In this document: in pieces, positions 12,877 to 20,701 of the stretch
Layout of the letters: each line of letters begins with the position of its first letter
Position numbering within the stretch: position 1 is the stretch's first letter
Source of the DNA: a virus
IMG/VR virus record: IMGVR_UViG_3300012984_000036
Span: 1 to 22,588 of that record
Direction: 5' to 3' (one strand)
Length of the DNA: 22,588 nucleotides
Program-made: the position numbers and the translations under genes
The notes under the pieces: generated by a model
Database searches by the model: none
Told to the model about the DNA's origin: nothing
Seen by the model: only the letters and a program-made list of their open reading frames with translations

Positions 12877-13310
12877 GGAGTGCATTTATCGATAAGATTC
12901 TAGCCCAGGAATACATAAATAGACTCCACAGGCATCATATCGCTAGCATTGGCCATAGGTTTAGTATTGGCGCGTTTAAAAATGATATTTTGGTTGGTGT
13001 TGCTATGGTTGGAAATCCTGTGGCTAGAATGTTAAATGACGGCAAGACTATTGAAGTTAACCGGCTATGCACTGACGGAACGCGTAACGCATGTAGTTTC
13101 TTATATGCAGCATCAGCCCGTGAGGCCAAAAAAAGAGGATATCAAAGAATTGTTACATATATACTTGAATCTGAATCGGGTGCTTCCCTAAGAGGCGCAG
13201 GATGGATTAAAACGAGATTCGTCAAAGGCCAGTCGTGGCATAGAGAAGATAGACCAAGAATTGATAAACATCCAATTTCAAACAAATGGAGGTATGACAA
13301 GATTCTGTAA
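12873..13310 (+). CDS. XF1762 family protein (GNAT-like)
   Basis: A 145-residue protein with features of the phage XF1762 family: HRHHIASIGHRFSIG (19-33), LVGVAMVGNPVARML, TIEVNRLCTDGTRNACSFLY (59-78), then AAGRE-type helix (ASAREAKKRGYQRIVTYILE) and a W-HREDRPRIDKHP tail. Related proteins are usually described as acetyltransferase-like; the reaction is not established to my knowledge. A relation to the phage Mu Mom DNA modification enzyme is possible but is my inference. It is coupled by ATGA to the sugar-transferase-like gene upstream. Confidence 0.78.
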   Translation: MRSAFIDKILAQEYINRLHRHHIASIGHRFSIGAFKNDILVGVAMVGNPVARMLNDGKTIEVNRLCTDGTRNACSFLYAASAREAKKRGYQRIVTYILESESGASLRGAGWIKTRFVKGQSWHREDRPRIDKHPISNKWRYDKIL

Positions 13311-13497
13311 ACGCGGGAAAAGGGTTAACAATCGTTTACCTAAAAAGTATGATGAAAAGGATCTAAGAAAGGCTTTCGAGGCCGGCAGATCGGATAATGC
13401 AGAATGGGGATTTTGTCAGCACGAATTTACCACATTTGAACACTGGAAAGAATTTCTTAAACATGGCAAGAAAATAGGAGGATTCTTTAAAGTATGA
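13294..13497 (+). CDS. Small hypothetical protein
   Basis: A 67-residue basic protein (MTRFCKRGKRVNNRLPKKYD...). A GGAGG sequence just before the ATG at 13294 is one of the few good ribosome-binding sites in the window and decides the start; the longer frame begins inside the previous gene. The middle has FEAGRSDNAEWGF-like and HWKEFLKHGK segments. No family is recognised. It overlaps the previous gene by 17 bases and the next by ATGA. Confidence 0.6.
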   Translation: MTRFCKRGKRVNNRLPKKYDEKDLRKAFEAGRSDNAEWGFCQHEFTTFEHWKEFLKHGKKIGGFFKV

Positions 13498-13589
13498 CAC
13501 ACATCCACTCCTTCAAAAAGTCTCACTTCATCTATCCTAACGGCCTCCTTTGGGTTTGCTCGTGTGGAGAAAAACGGTACGCGTCATGA
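13494..13589 (+). CDS. Very small protein with CxC motif
   Basis: A frame of 31 codons (MTHIHSFKKSHFIYPNGLLW then VCSCGEKRYAS). The CSCGEK end looks like half of a zinc knuckle, with the histidines of HIHSF as possible further ligands. ATGA overlaps exist on both sides. It is too short for homology and the call rests on the coupling pattern. Confidence 0.45.
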   Translation: MTHIHSFKKSHFIYPNGLLWVCSCGEKRYAS

Positions 13590-14251
13590 AGTATTGCACC
13601 ATCATACCAGACAGAGGCGATCGCGACGAGTTAACGCGTTTCAGGCTTCGTCAAATTCGTGACAAATGGCAAATGCCTAATCTTTATGATTGGCCAGCAG
13701 GCGACACGCTTCTAATGGATGAATCTCCAAAGTCAGATAAAATGGATCTCATTCAACGTGTCAAAGATGGAATATCGGACGCAAAGACGTTGAGATATGA
13801 TTTCGCGTTCATCATCGAAAACGACGACTACTACCCGGCCGACTACATCAAAAATCTACTGCCTTTGCTCGGCGGTTTGGACTTCATCGGCTGGCAAAAC
13901 ACCTTCTACTACAACATCAAAACCCGAAGATATTCCCGTCTCGAACATGAAACACATAGCTCACTTTTCTGCACCGGCTTTAGATTGTCTGCTTTGGATT
14001 ATTTTGAATGGCCACCGGATGATTATCCCTTTCTCGATATAGCTTTGTGGAAGCATGCAAAGCAGTCTGGGAAGAACTGGAAGCTGCTTAGGACGGACAA
14101 TCCTTGCGTGGGCATAAAAGGACACGGCATGGGGAAAATGGGCGGAAAAGGGCATAGAATGGAGCTAAACCGGGCCGATCCTGAAATGAAGTGGTTCCGG
14201 GAGAAATTGAACGATGAGGAGGCTTTTAAATTTTACCAGTCGATAGTATGA
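13586..14251 (+). CDS. Glycosyltransferase-like protein (GT-A type)
   Basis: A 221-residue protein. It opens with a strand MKYCTIIPDRGDRDE, as many GT2-like enzymes do, and has an acidic metal-binding-like motif at 78-81 (FAFIIENDDYYPADYI). After it comes GGLDFIGWQNTFYYN and an HSSLFCTGFRLSAL region typical of acceptor-site substrate loops. Activity: transfer of sugar from a nucleotide sugar, donor unknown. The frame opens at 13550, but the ATG at 13586, overlapping the preceding stop, gives the expected N-terminal strand. The cassette context supports the assignment. Confidence 0.7.
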   Translation: MKYCTIIPDRGDRDELTRFRLRQIRDKWQMPNLYDWPAGDTLLMDESPKSDKMDLIQRVKDGISDAKTLRYDFAFIIENDDYYPADYIKNLLPLLGGLDFIGWQNTFYYNIKTRRYSRLEHETHSSLFCTGFRLSALDYFEWPPDDYPFLDIALWKHAKQSGKNWKLLRTDNPCVGIKGHGMGKMGGKGHRMELNRADPEMKWFREKLNDEEAFKFYQSIV

Positions 14252-14403
14252 TAACGAACATTATTGGAATCACATTTTCCGCTCTCGGTGTTGTATACTG
14301 CATATACCGGTATGGCAAAGGGAACAAGGAAGCTATTAACACCGCCATAGCTTTATTTGGCCAGGTGATATTGTGGATTGTAATTATGCTTGTAGAGAAA
14401 TGA
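14248..14403 (+). CDS. Small membrane protein in glycan cassette
   Basis: A frame of 51 codons. Two hydrophobic helices are visible: TNIIGITFSALGVVYCIY at the N-terminus and ALFGQVILWIVIMLVEK at the C-terminus, joined by a basic loop (RYGKGNKEAIN). It overlaps both flanking glycosyltransferase-like genes by ATGA. It may anchor the neighbouring enzymes, but that is a guess. Confidence 0.6.
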   Translation: MITNIIGITFSALGVVYCIYRYGKGNKEAINTAIALFGQVILWIVIMLVEK

Positions 14404-15086
14404 GCAAAATTTCACTCATACATCCGAGTCGTTCCAGATCTTCAAAAGCCATCGAAGTTGCAAAGAGGTGGATTGCTCAGGCCGGAGAACAAGTGGAGTA
14501 TATTTTGTCCATAGATTCAGACGACCCTGAAAAAGCCCTTTATTATCATTTGTTCTTGGGGCGCCGAATTATCTGCAAAGACAACCGATCTGCCATTGAT
14601 GCCATCAACAACGCCGCTAAAGAGGCAACAGGAGACATTTTTGTAGTAGTGTCTGATGACTTCGATTGCCCTTCACAATGGGCAACATCATTGCTTCGAT
14701 GCGTTGAAGGCCGAACTGATTGGATTGCAAAGACAAACGATGGAATCCAGCGTTGGATCATCACATTGCCAATAATGGACCGGGCTTATTATGATCGGTT
14801 CGGATACATTTATCATCCTGACTATATGCACATGTTTTGCGACACACACATGACAGCAGTAGCCGACTTAATCGGCAGGAAGATAAATCTGGAATTGAGG
14901 TTCCCCCACAACCACTATTCAGTAGGCAAATCAGATCGCGATGACATCAACATCCGCGCCGACAAAACATGGGGACAAGGCGAATACACTTTCATGAAAC
15001 ACTATCGAAATAACTTCGGGCTTGTTGATCCTCCTGGTAGAATAACGGATCAGAATTTTCTAAACTGGGTAAATCAAAAGCGATGA
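14400..15086 (+). CDS. Glycosyltransferase-like protein (GT2-like)
   Basis: A 228-residue protein. KISLIHPSRSR starts the Rossmann-like sheet; ILSIDSDDPEK (35-45) follows a first half that binds nucleotide; NRSAIDAINNAAKEATGDIF (62-81) is the GT2 helix before the DxD strand, and VVVSDDFDCPSQW carries the acidic motif (D86, D87, D89). A late W/H-rich segment (FPHNHYSVGKSDRDD) could hold the acceptor site. The start at 14400 overlaps the previous stop as ATGA. The GT fold call is good; sugar and acceptor are unknown. Confidence 0.78.
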   Translation: MSKISLIHPSRSRSSKAIEVAKRWIAQAGEQVEYILSIDSDDPEKALYYHLFLGRRIICKDNRSAIDAINNAAKEATGDIFVVVSDDFDCPSQWATSLLRCVEGRTDWIAKTNDGIQRWIITLPIMDRAYYDRFGYIYHPDYMHMFCDTHMTAVADLIGRKINLELRFPHNHYSVGKSDRDDINIRADKTWGQGEYTFMKHYRNNFGLVDPPGRITDQNFLNWVNQKR

Positions 15087-15274
15087 AAAGGATTTGGGTG
15101 TACATATTCTATGCATTTTTCGCGTCGTCGTTTGTGATTTATGCATATCTATTCTTTGCCAATGATGGATTTAACCATGTATGGACTCCGTGGCAAAAGA
15201 TGCAGATATTTTGGCCGTCCACAATTCCGGCACTAATTTCTTTGATCGTGTTTTTAATCGCCAGAAATAAATGA
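15083..15274 (+). CDS. Small membrane protein in glycan cassette
   Basis: A 63-residue protein with two membrane helices (VYIFYAFFASSFVIYAYLFF and FWPSTIPALISLIVFLI) joined by a short loop containing WTPWQKMQ. Like the 51-residue protein upstream, it is inserted between two glycosyltransferase-like genes with ATGA overlaps. No family is known. Confidence 0.6.
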   Translation: MKRIWVYIFYAFFASSFVIYAYLFFANDGFNHVWTPWQKMQIFWPSTIPALISLIVFLIARNK

Positions 15275-15861
15275 AGAAAGACGAAATTTTACTATCGATT
15301 TTGATTTGTACGATTCCATCACGGAAGCATTTCCTTGTACGTCTAAAAAACATCCTGAATGAACAAGTTATTCCATGGTTTGAGCATGTCGAAATACTTG
15401 TTGATGGTCGCGAAGGAATCAGTATAGGTGAGAAAAGAAATTCACTACTCGATAGAGCTAAAGGTCGCTTCGTCGAATTTTGCGATGACGATGATCGTCC
15501 TGGGGATACATACATTTCAAGCACGATGATTGGCATCGAAAAAGATGCAGACTGTTGCAGCCTTAAAGGAATAATGACAACCAACGGGAAGGATAGGCGA
15601 ACATTCATTCATTCTATCAAATACAAAGAATACCGTGAGTTCAACGGAATTTTTGAGAGATTTCCAAACCACTTGAATTGCATCCGAGCCTCAATCGCCA
15701 AGCAATTCAAGTTCCCCGAAACAAACCACGGAGAAGACACAGATTGGGCGACTCAGATTTTCAAGTCAGGGCTTATAAAAACGGAATTTTGGATTGATGA
15801 TGTCATTTATTTTTACGAGTACATCAGTCCGGAGGTGAGGAAACAATTGAACTACCATTAA
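15271..15861 (+). CDS. Family 2-like glycosyltransferase
   Basis: A 196-residue protein and the clearest GT2 in the window: LLSILICTIPSRK (7-19) as first strand, EILVDGREG (41-49), GEKRNSLLDRAKGRFVEFCD (53-72) with the DDDD metal-binding cluster at 72-75, and NHGEDTDWATQIFKSGL, where E155-D156 fits the catalytic-base 'ED' motif. It is compact, lacking C-terminal membrane helices, so it likely acts in the cytoplasm. ATGA overlap upstream; the next gene starts one base after its stop. Confidence 0.85.
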   Translation: MKKDEILLSILICTIPSRKHFLVRLKNILNEQVIPWFEHVEILVDGREGISIGEKRNSLLDRAKGRFVEFCDDDDRPGDTYISSTMIGIEKDADCCSLKGIMTTNGKDRRTFIHSIKYKEYREFNGIFERFPNHLNCIRASIAKQFKFPETNHGEDTDWATQIFKSGLIKTEFWIDDVIYFYEYISPEVRKQLNYH

Positions 15862-15862
15862 A

Positions 15863-16735
15863 ATGGCGAAACCAGAAACAATAAAAGGCGCAATCTCATT
15901 TAGTCTATTCGGCTATGGTCGGGTGACGCCGGCAAACACGTTCGAATTCGATACCTACTGCCGTGGCTTTTTCATAAACATGCGCATCAACCGCGTGCTT
16001 TATCCTGGCTGGACAACGATCCTCAACATCGACCACGAAACCTATAACTCTCCTTACAAAGAGCTTTTTGAGTACATGGTTGGCCAGCGCTGGATCAAAG
16101 TGCATAAGTCACCAGATAACGAACCGCTTTGCAAGGCCATGCTTTGGAGGCTCAAGCCTGTCTACTTCTATACGCATCCTGAATGGGATTACACGCACGT
16201 TTTGTTTCGAGACACTGACTCTATCGGAACTTATCGCGAGGCCCAGGCGGTCACGCAATGGATCGAGGAGGACAAAACTATTCATTGCATCACAGATTCA
16301 ATCTCACACAACATTCCTTTCATGGGCGGTATGACCGGCGTTCGGCCCGGATATTTTAATGAAAGAATGGGAGTTGGAACATGGGATGAACTTTTGGAAC
16401 TGTCTAAGGGCATTGACTTTTCACACAAGGGAAGCGACCAGACGTTTTTGAATCGATTCGTTTATCCGCGTTGCGCTGATTCGAGTAGCGAACACTTTTG
16501 CCTTGGCATGGTTCATAATCTTCCCGAAGGAAACGGGCGACATTACTCCATTCCGGATATTGAAGTGCCTGGCGTAGACGTGAATCATAAATCGCTCAAC
16601 GATTGTGCCGGCCACATCGGATCCAGTGGTTATTATGAACCTCCAATGCTGCGATGGTTGAAGAACGTTGATCCGAATCGCGAAGAGTACAAAGAAATTG
16701 AAAGCAAGTACCCGCGCTTGTTTTTCTGGAGTTAA
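15863..16735 (+). CDS. Glycosyltransferase-like protein with DTD motif
   Basis: A 290-residue protein. AISFSLFGYG (10-19) opens the fold; LCKAMLWRLKPVYFYT (89-104) and HVLFRDTDSIGTYREA (112-127) have the helix, strand and DxD (DTD at 117-119) typical of GT-A proteins whose donor site reads 'K...R..pi....yD.vl.rDsDs'. The late part has SHKGSDQTFLNRFVYP, a pattern like the 'DQ..lN' motif of GT8-like enzymes. It is the longest enzyme of the cassette. The start (ATG) follows the preceding stop by a single base; a 26-base gap follows before the HNH gene. Confidence 0.78.
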   Translation: MAKPETIKGAISFSLFGYGRVTPANTFEFDTYCRGFFINMRINRVLYPGWTTILNIDHETYNSPYKELFEYMVGQRWIKVHKSPDNEPLCKAMLWRLKPVYFYTHPEWDYTHVLFRDTDSIGTYREAQAVTQWIEEDKTIHCITDSISHNIPFMGGMTGVRPGYFNERMGVGTWDELLELSKGIDFSHKGSDQTFLNRFVYPRCADSSSEHFCLGMVHNLPEGNGRHYSIPDIEVPGVDVNHKSLNDCAGHIGSSGYYEPPMLRWLKNVDPNREEYKEIESKYPRLFFWS

Positions 16736-16761
16736 ATCGTAAATTGTATTCGCAACCCAAT

Positions 16762-17325
16762 ATGAAAACATCAAAGATATGCCTCGTGATTTTGTGCCTC
16801 TTGCCAGTTCTGGCGGTTGGGTTGCCGCAATCTCATGGGGCTATTTCTTTTATGAAAGAAATACAGCTCACTAGAAATCAAGTGGCAATTGTTGACGATG
16901 ATATTTTTGAATATCTAAATCAATGGAAATGGCGCGCAATGCCTGCCAGAAAGCAACACTATGCGGCTAGGGTAATTTATCCATCAAAGCAAAATTTATT
17001 GATGCATCGATTTATTATGGATGTGATTGATAAGCCAGATATATTCGTAGATCACAGAGATAGAAACCCGTTAAATAATCAAAAATCAAATCTAAGACTC
17101 TGCAACCGAAAACAGAATACCTATAATCAAGCTCCAAAACCAGGATGCACGTCCAAATATAAAGGTGTTTGTCTATATAAAGGCAAGTGGAGATCATCCA
17201 TGAAGCATGATGGTATAACTATAAACATAGGCGATTTCGAATCTGAAATAGACGCCGCGCTTGCATACAATGCAAAGGCGTTAGAATTGCAAGGTGAGTT
17301 TGCGTACCTAAATCAAGTATCATGA
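16762..17325 (+). CDS. HNH endonuclease with AP2 DNA-binding domain, unusual N-terminus
   Basis: A 187-residue frame in three parts. Residues 1-30 (KTSKICLVILCLLPVLAVG...) look like a signal peptide or membrane helix, which is out of place in a DNA-cutting enzyme. From Met31 on (MKEIQLTRNQVAIVDDD) a normal HNH homing-type endonuclease follows: VDHRDRNPLNNQKSNLRLCN (96-115) is the HNH core, and TSKYKGVCLYKGKWRSSMKH onwards is an AP2/ERF-type DNA-binding domain. The true start may be the internal ATG at 16852. The coding sequence looks richer in A and T than its neighbours, and the gene breaks the ATGA chain only on its upstream side. Probably a mobile free-standing endonuclease. Confidence 0.82.
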   Translation: MKTSKICLVILCLLPVLAVGLPQSHGAISFMKEIQLTRNQVAIVDDDIFEYLNQWKWRAMPARKQHYAARVIYPSKQNLLMHRFIMDVIDKPDIFVDHRDRNPLNNQKSNLRLCNRKQNTYNQAPKPGCTSKYKGVCLYKGKWRSSMKHDGITINIGDFESEIDAALAYNAKALELQGEFAYLNQVS

Positions 17326-18158
17326 AATACATAATTTTGTCTGTAAACGAATCGCCAGAATATTTTTTCTATGTCCCCCTGACCTGCTGGGCCTGGCGTC
17401 GCATAGGCTGGACCCCGATCCTTTTCTATCACCGCGAGAACGAAAGCGACTCACTTACGCCAGTGGAGGAACTTGTCGCCAAATATTCCAGTGTTGAAAC
17501 TCATTTCTTGAAGTCTATTCCTGGTTATCGTAGCGACACTATCACGCAGACATCCCGTCTTTATGGAACGTGCGTTAAGGATGGCTTCATCATGACAGGG
17601 GATATAGATATGATCCCATTGTCCGATTACTGGCAGCATGAAGTTGACGACGACACTATCACGGTTTACGGACATGACCTTACCGGGTACACGCAATACC
17701 CGATCTGTTACATAGCGATGAACTCAGCCAACTGGGCCAACGTGATGAACATTTCCGGAAAGGATTACAATGCCTTCCTTGAAAGGGACCTCAAGACAAT
17801 GCCACAGGCCCTCAGCAAGGACTTCAATCATTATTGGGGATGTGATCAGGACTTAATCACAGAGCGCCTACAGGGAAAGCAAATCAAAATTATCAACCGT
17901 GGGCAATACTCCAACGGATATGCCAAAGGCCGCATTGATCGCGGAGCCTGGTCAGTGGATCACGAACAACTGATCGACTGTCACGATCACCGCGACTTGT
18001 TCAAGCATTTCTACACCAAAGAAATACCAGAGGATCAAAAAATGCTATACGCCCGAAAGTGGTTTGAGCATCTTCAAATGCTTGCCCGGGTTTGGCCTAA
18101 TGAAGATTTCAATTGGTACTTCGATTTCATGGAACAATATGCTAAACTTGTACAATGA
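17322..18158 (+). CDS. Glycosyltransferase-like protein with DID motif
   Basis: A 278-residue protein. The N-terminal strand MKYIILSVNESPEYFFYVPL is followed by RRIGWTPILFYH. GFIMTGDIDMIPLSDYW (88-104) carries the DxD (94-96), consistent with a GT-A metal site. ITVYGHDLTGYTQYPICYIA and HYWGCDQDLITERL (acid pair after a Trp-Gly, as in GT8-like enzymes) come later. The WFEHLQMLARVWPNEDFNWY end is aromatic. The ATG overlaps the stop of the HNH gene as ATGA. Donor and acceptor are not known. Confidence 0.75.
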   Translation: MKYIILSVNESPEYFFYVPLTCWAWRRIGWTPILFYHRENESDSLTPVEELVAKYSSVETHFLKSIPGYRSDTITQTSRLYGTCVKDGFIMTGDIDMIPLSDYWQHEVDDDTITVYGHDLTGYTQYPICYIAMNSANWANVMNISGKDYNAFLERDLKTMPQALSKDFNHYWGCDQDLITERLQGKQIKIINRGQYSNGYAKGRIDRGAWSVDHEQLIDCHDHRDLFKHFYTKEIPEDQKMLYARKWFEHLQMLARVWPNEDFNWYFDFMEQYAKLVQ

Positions 18159-18880
18159 ATAAGCGTTGTATCGTAAACGTGGCCACGGGCGAGTTCTATT
18201 GCAAACAGCAGTTAGCATTAAGAAATTCAGCCAGATACTATGTGAATCAGACTATAATAATTCAATCCGATCGGCCTAACGTCATGTTCAGAGACGATCC
18301 GTCAAACTCTGGAATAGATTTAATTTTATGGCATGATTTATTTCCTGCTGGAAAGACTCACGAAGAATCGCCATATGGGTTTAAGCTTAGGGCCATTAAA
18401 GCAGCCTATAAGGAAGGCAGAAGCTCTATTTTGTGGGTCGACAGCCCTGCATCCCTAATAAATGGCCTTGATCCAATCTTCGAAAAGATCGAAAAACACG
18501 GATACTACGCCATGTCCCACCACGACCCGCTAGAAAACTGGGTAGGAGACACGGCCCTAAAACGCTTTGGAATGACGCGTGAGCAACTCAAAGGCTTTCA
18601 CCTGCCCTCCGGTTCATGCTACGGTTTTGATCTGTCTCAGGCCTGGGTACGCCGTCTATTCGACATGTTTTGCCAGTACGAAGAAGAGGGGCTTTTCAAA
18701 TCAGAGGTGATCGGTACGGATAAGTGGCACCGACACGACGAGGCTATTTTGGCTTTGCTGCTCATTCAGCATAGTTTACCGGTTTTTTTCAACGACCCGC
18801 TTTTTCAAAGTGACTCACCGGAATGCGTGATCCGATCCGGCGCTAATTGGACTCAGGACGCTAAAGTTTATGGAGGATGA
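18155..18880 (+). CDS. GT-like protein without a clear DxD
   Basis: A 241-residue protein. The fold resembles its neighbours: VNVATGEFYCKQQLALRNSA, GFKLRAIKAAYKEGRSSILW (75-94), but the strand that should end in DxD reads ILWVDSPASLI (92-102), with only D96. A second acidic site, KWHRHDEAILALLLIQHSLP, is present later. Such sequences could be metal-independent transferases or inactive partners. It is coupled by ATGA on both sides, to a glycosyltransferase and the FkbM methyltransferase. Confidence 0.6.
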   Translation: MNKRCIVNVATGEFYCKQQLALRNSARYYVNQTIIIQSDRPNVMFRDDPSNSGIDLILWHDLFPAGKTHEESPYGFKLRAIKAAYKEGRSSILWVDSPASLINGLDPIFEKIEKHGYYAMSHHDPLENWVGDTALKRFGMTREQLKGFHLPSGSCYGFDLSQAWVRRLFDMFCQYEEEGLFKSEVIGTDKWHRHDEAILALLLIQHSLPVFFNDPLFQSDSPECVIRSGANWTQDAKVYGG

Positions 18881-19485
18881 AAGATCTTCGATGCATCGAT
18901 GAACACACGTTTGATAGGGGTTTGCTTTCCGGCAAGTTAGCTATAGATGCCGGTTGTCGTGGCTGGCTATTTAGCATGGCCATGCGTGATTTTGGATGTG
19001 AAACACTTGCTTTGGACATTGAAAACTTCTATCCTAACATTCCTGAGGGAATCCACTATCAAAATGCAGCCTTATGGGATAAGGGTGAATTTATTGACGC
19101 TTATTTCTTCGGAAACGGAACGGCAAATTTCATAAAAGGTGTAAACGAGACGCCTTATAATGGTCCTGATAGACCATGTGAGACTAAAATGGTTAGAGCA
19201 TTCCCATTGAATCATATCATAAAATGGTGCAAGTGTCAAGAGATTGACATTCTAAAGACAGACATAGAAGGAAGTGAATACGGCGTTCTAATGAACATAA
19301 CCAAAGACCTATTGCCGCGTCAAATAAGCTGCGAATTTCATCCACACTGCCACACGGAGTTACATAACAGATGGTTTGATACAGTATTGGCGCATCTTTC
19401 TCTATGGTATGATGTTTCATTTCATTCGAACTATACACAATATCCTTCACTCGACACTCTTTTCATTCGGAGGGACTTGCTATGA
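18877..19485 (+). CDS. FkbM family methyltransferase
   Basis: A 202-residue protein. AIDAGCRGWLFSMAMRDFG (22-40) is the SAM-binding motif I region; LALDIENFYPN has the acidic end of strand 2; IDILKTDIEGSEYGVLMNI is the diagnostic FkbM signature (D-I-E-G-x-E). The end (ISCEFHPHCHTELHNRW) has histidines near the expected active site. Such enzymes O-methylate hydroxyl groups, often on sugars. Position between glycosyltransferase-like genes suggests sugar methylation, which would cap or vary a glycan. ATGA overlaps on both sides. Confidence 0.85.
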   Translation: MKDLRCIDEHTFDRGLLSGKLAIDAGCRGWLFSMAMRDFGCETLALDIENFYPNIPEGIHYQNAALWDKGEFIDAYFFGNGTANFIKGVNETPYNGPDRPCETKMVRAFPLNHIIKWCKCQEIDILKTDIEGSEYGVLMNITKDLLPRQISCEFHPHCHTELHNRWFDTVLAHLSLWYDVSFHSNYTQYPSLDTLFIRRDLL

Positions 19486-20174
19486 AAATATTCGCCTTCT
19501 GCTACTCCTGCAAACGTGACGAGGACCTATCTGAACTGATGGTCGATACACTCATAGCCAATGCTATCCCAATGATCGAGCAAATCAGAATTAAAAACAC
19601 TGACGACACGCTCTACGGAAATGGTTCCGGATGGGAAGCATCGATGATGAAACTACAAGGCCTGCGCGACATGCTTTCAGACTATAACATAGGCGATGGC
19701 GATTTCATCCTATCAGTAGATAGCGATGTAGTCTTTACTTCACCGGAAGTATTTCAATGCCTGGACCAACGCTACGGCATCATAGGAACTGTCAGCGATC
19801 AACCATGGGTAACACGCCACGGAGTTTGGGGCCATTGCTCAGGAGCTTTAATGTTCATCCGTGGAGACATCGCCAAAAAGATGGCAGCCCTCGAAAAGCA
19901 TCGCCTCGACAAAATAAGAATCGAAGACTTCAAAGCATACGACATCACCGAAAACGAGGATGTTGTTTTAAGCTATCTAGCGATGATTTGTGGGGCCGAG
20001 GCAATGAACTTGCCCAGTAGATTGAGTAGTGGTAATTTTGAGTTTGACGTTACGCATGACGCGTTGAAGTCATTTTACCACCTCAATTACTGTCCTACGG
20101 AGTTCATGGGGGAAAAAGTTTCGGGAAAATGGCAAATCCCGGCAGTTTTGAGACGTAAAGGAATAGAATTATGA
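19482..20174 (+). CDS. Glycosyltransferase-like protein with DSD motif
   Basis: A 230-residue protein. MKIFAFCYSCKRDEDLSEL opens the fold; GSGWEASMMKLQGLRDMLSD precedes the metal-binding strand DFILSVDSDVVFTSPEVF (74-91, DSD at 80-82). GVWGHCSGALMFIRGDIAKK is the acceptor-side loop pattern and ITENEDVVLSYLAMICGA the catalytic-acid region. This is a good GT-A match. The pattern resembles nucleotide-diphospho-sugar transferases found in phages and bacteria; substrates cannot be inferred. Confidence 0.78.
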   Translation: MKIFAFCYSCKRDEDLSELMVDTLIANAIPMIEQIRIKNTDDTLYGNGSGWEASMMKLQGLRDMLSDYNIGDGDFILSVDSDVVFTSPEVFQCLDQRYGIIGTVSDQPWVTRHGVWGHCSGALMFIRGDIAKKMAALEKHRLDKIRIEDFKAYDITENEDVVLSYLAMICGAEAMNLPSRLSSGNFEFDVTHDALKSFYHLNYCPTEFMGEKVSGKWQIPAVLRRKGIEL

Positions 20175-20701
20175 CGCGCGAACAATTCATTCACAACTAT
20201 GAAAACTGGGATTCCTACAAACCGCTTCTTTGGGAGGCCCTGGAGCGAACCGCTGGCGACATAATTGAAATGGGCACTGGCAAAGGATCAACCGCATTGC
20301 TTCACGAGTATTCATCGGAAACAGGCCGTAAGTTGTGGAGCTATGAGGCCGATTATGATTGGTGGAAAACGGCATTAATCCATGAATCACTGAATCATAA
20401 AGTAATATGGACCGGAAGTGAGCCGAACGAGTGGAATATAGTTTATCTACATCATGGTAACAGGGTTCGAAACATTGGAGTAGTCTTCATTGATCATGCA
20501 CCTGGCGAGCGAAGGAAAGTCGATATTAATATCCTGCGAGACGTGGATATAATCGTAGCTCACGACACAGAGCCATCGGCCGACCACGGCTACCAGATGC
20601 GAGACGAAATAAAGAAGTTCAAGTATTGGAGAGACTTTGAGACGCCGGGTGCCTGGGCCTCGATTATGAGTAATTTCGTAGATGTAACCAAACCACTATG
20701 A
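20171..20701 (+). CDS. Class I SAM-dependent methyltransferase-like protein
   Basis: A 176-residue protein. GDIIEMGTGKGSTALLHEYS (29-48) is a clear motif I (E-M-G-T-G-K-G). LWSYEADYDWWKTA puts the acid E at the end of strand 2, and VVFIDHAPGERRKVDINILR followed by DIIVAHDTE is strand 4-5 as in the Methyltransf_24/cephalosporin hydroxylase-like group. It may methylate a sugar hydroxyl in the product of its neighbours. ATGA overlaps on both sides place it in the same translation unit. Substrate is unknown. Confidence 0.75.
   Translation: MTREQFIHNYENWDSYKPLLWEALERTAGDIIEMGTGKGSTALLHEYSSETGRKLWSYEADYDWWKTALIHESLNHKVIWTGSEPNEWNIVYLHHGNRVRNIGVVFIDHAPGERRKVDINILRDVDIIVAHDTEPSADHGYQMRDEIKKFKYWRDFETPGAWASIMSNFVDVTKPL

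Noticed and set aside
13797-14042. Ser/Thr-rich frame inside a glycosyltransferase gene
   Set aside because: Shadow of the real gene at 13586-14251, with low-complexity translation.
19757-20020. Basic 87-residue frame inside a glycosyltransferase gene
   Set aside because: Shadow frame overlapping the DSD-motif protein and without a start supported by coupling.
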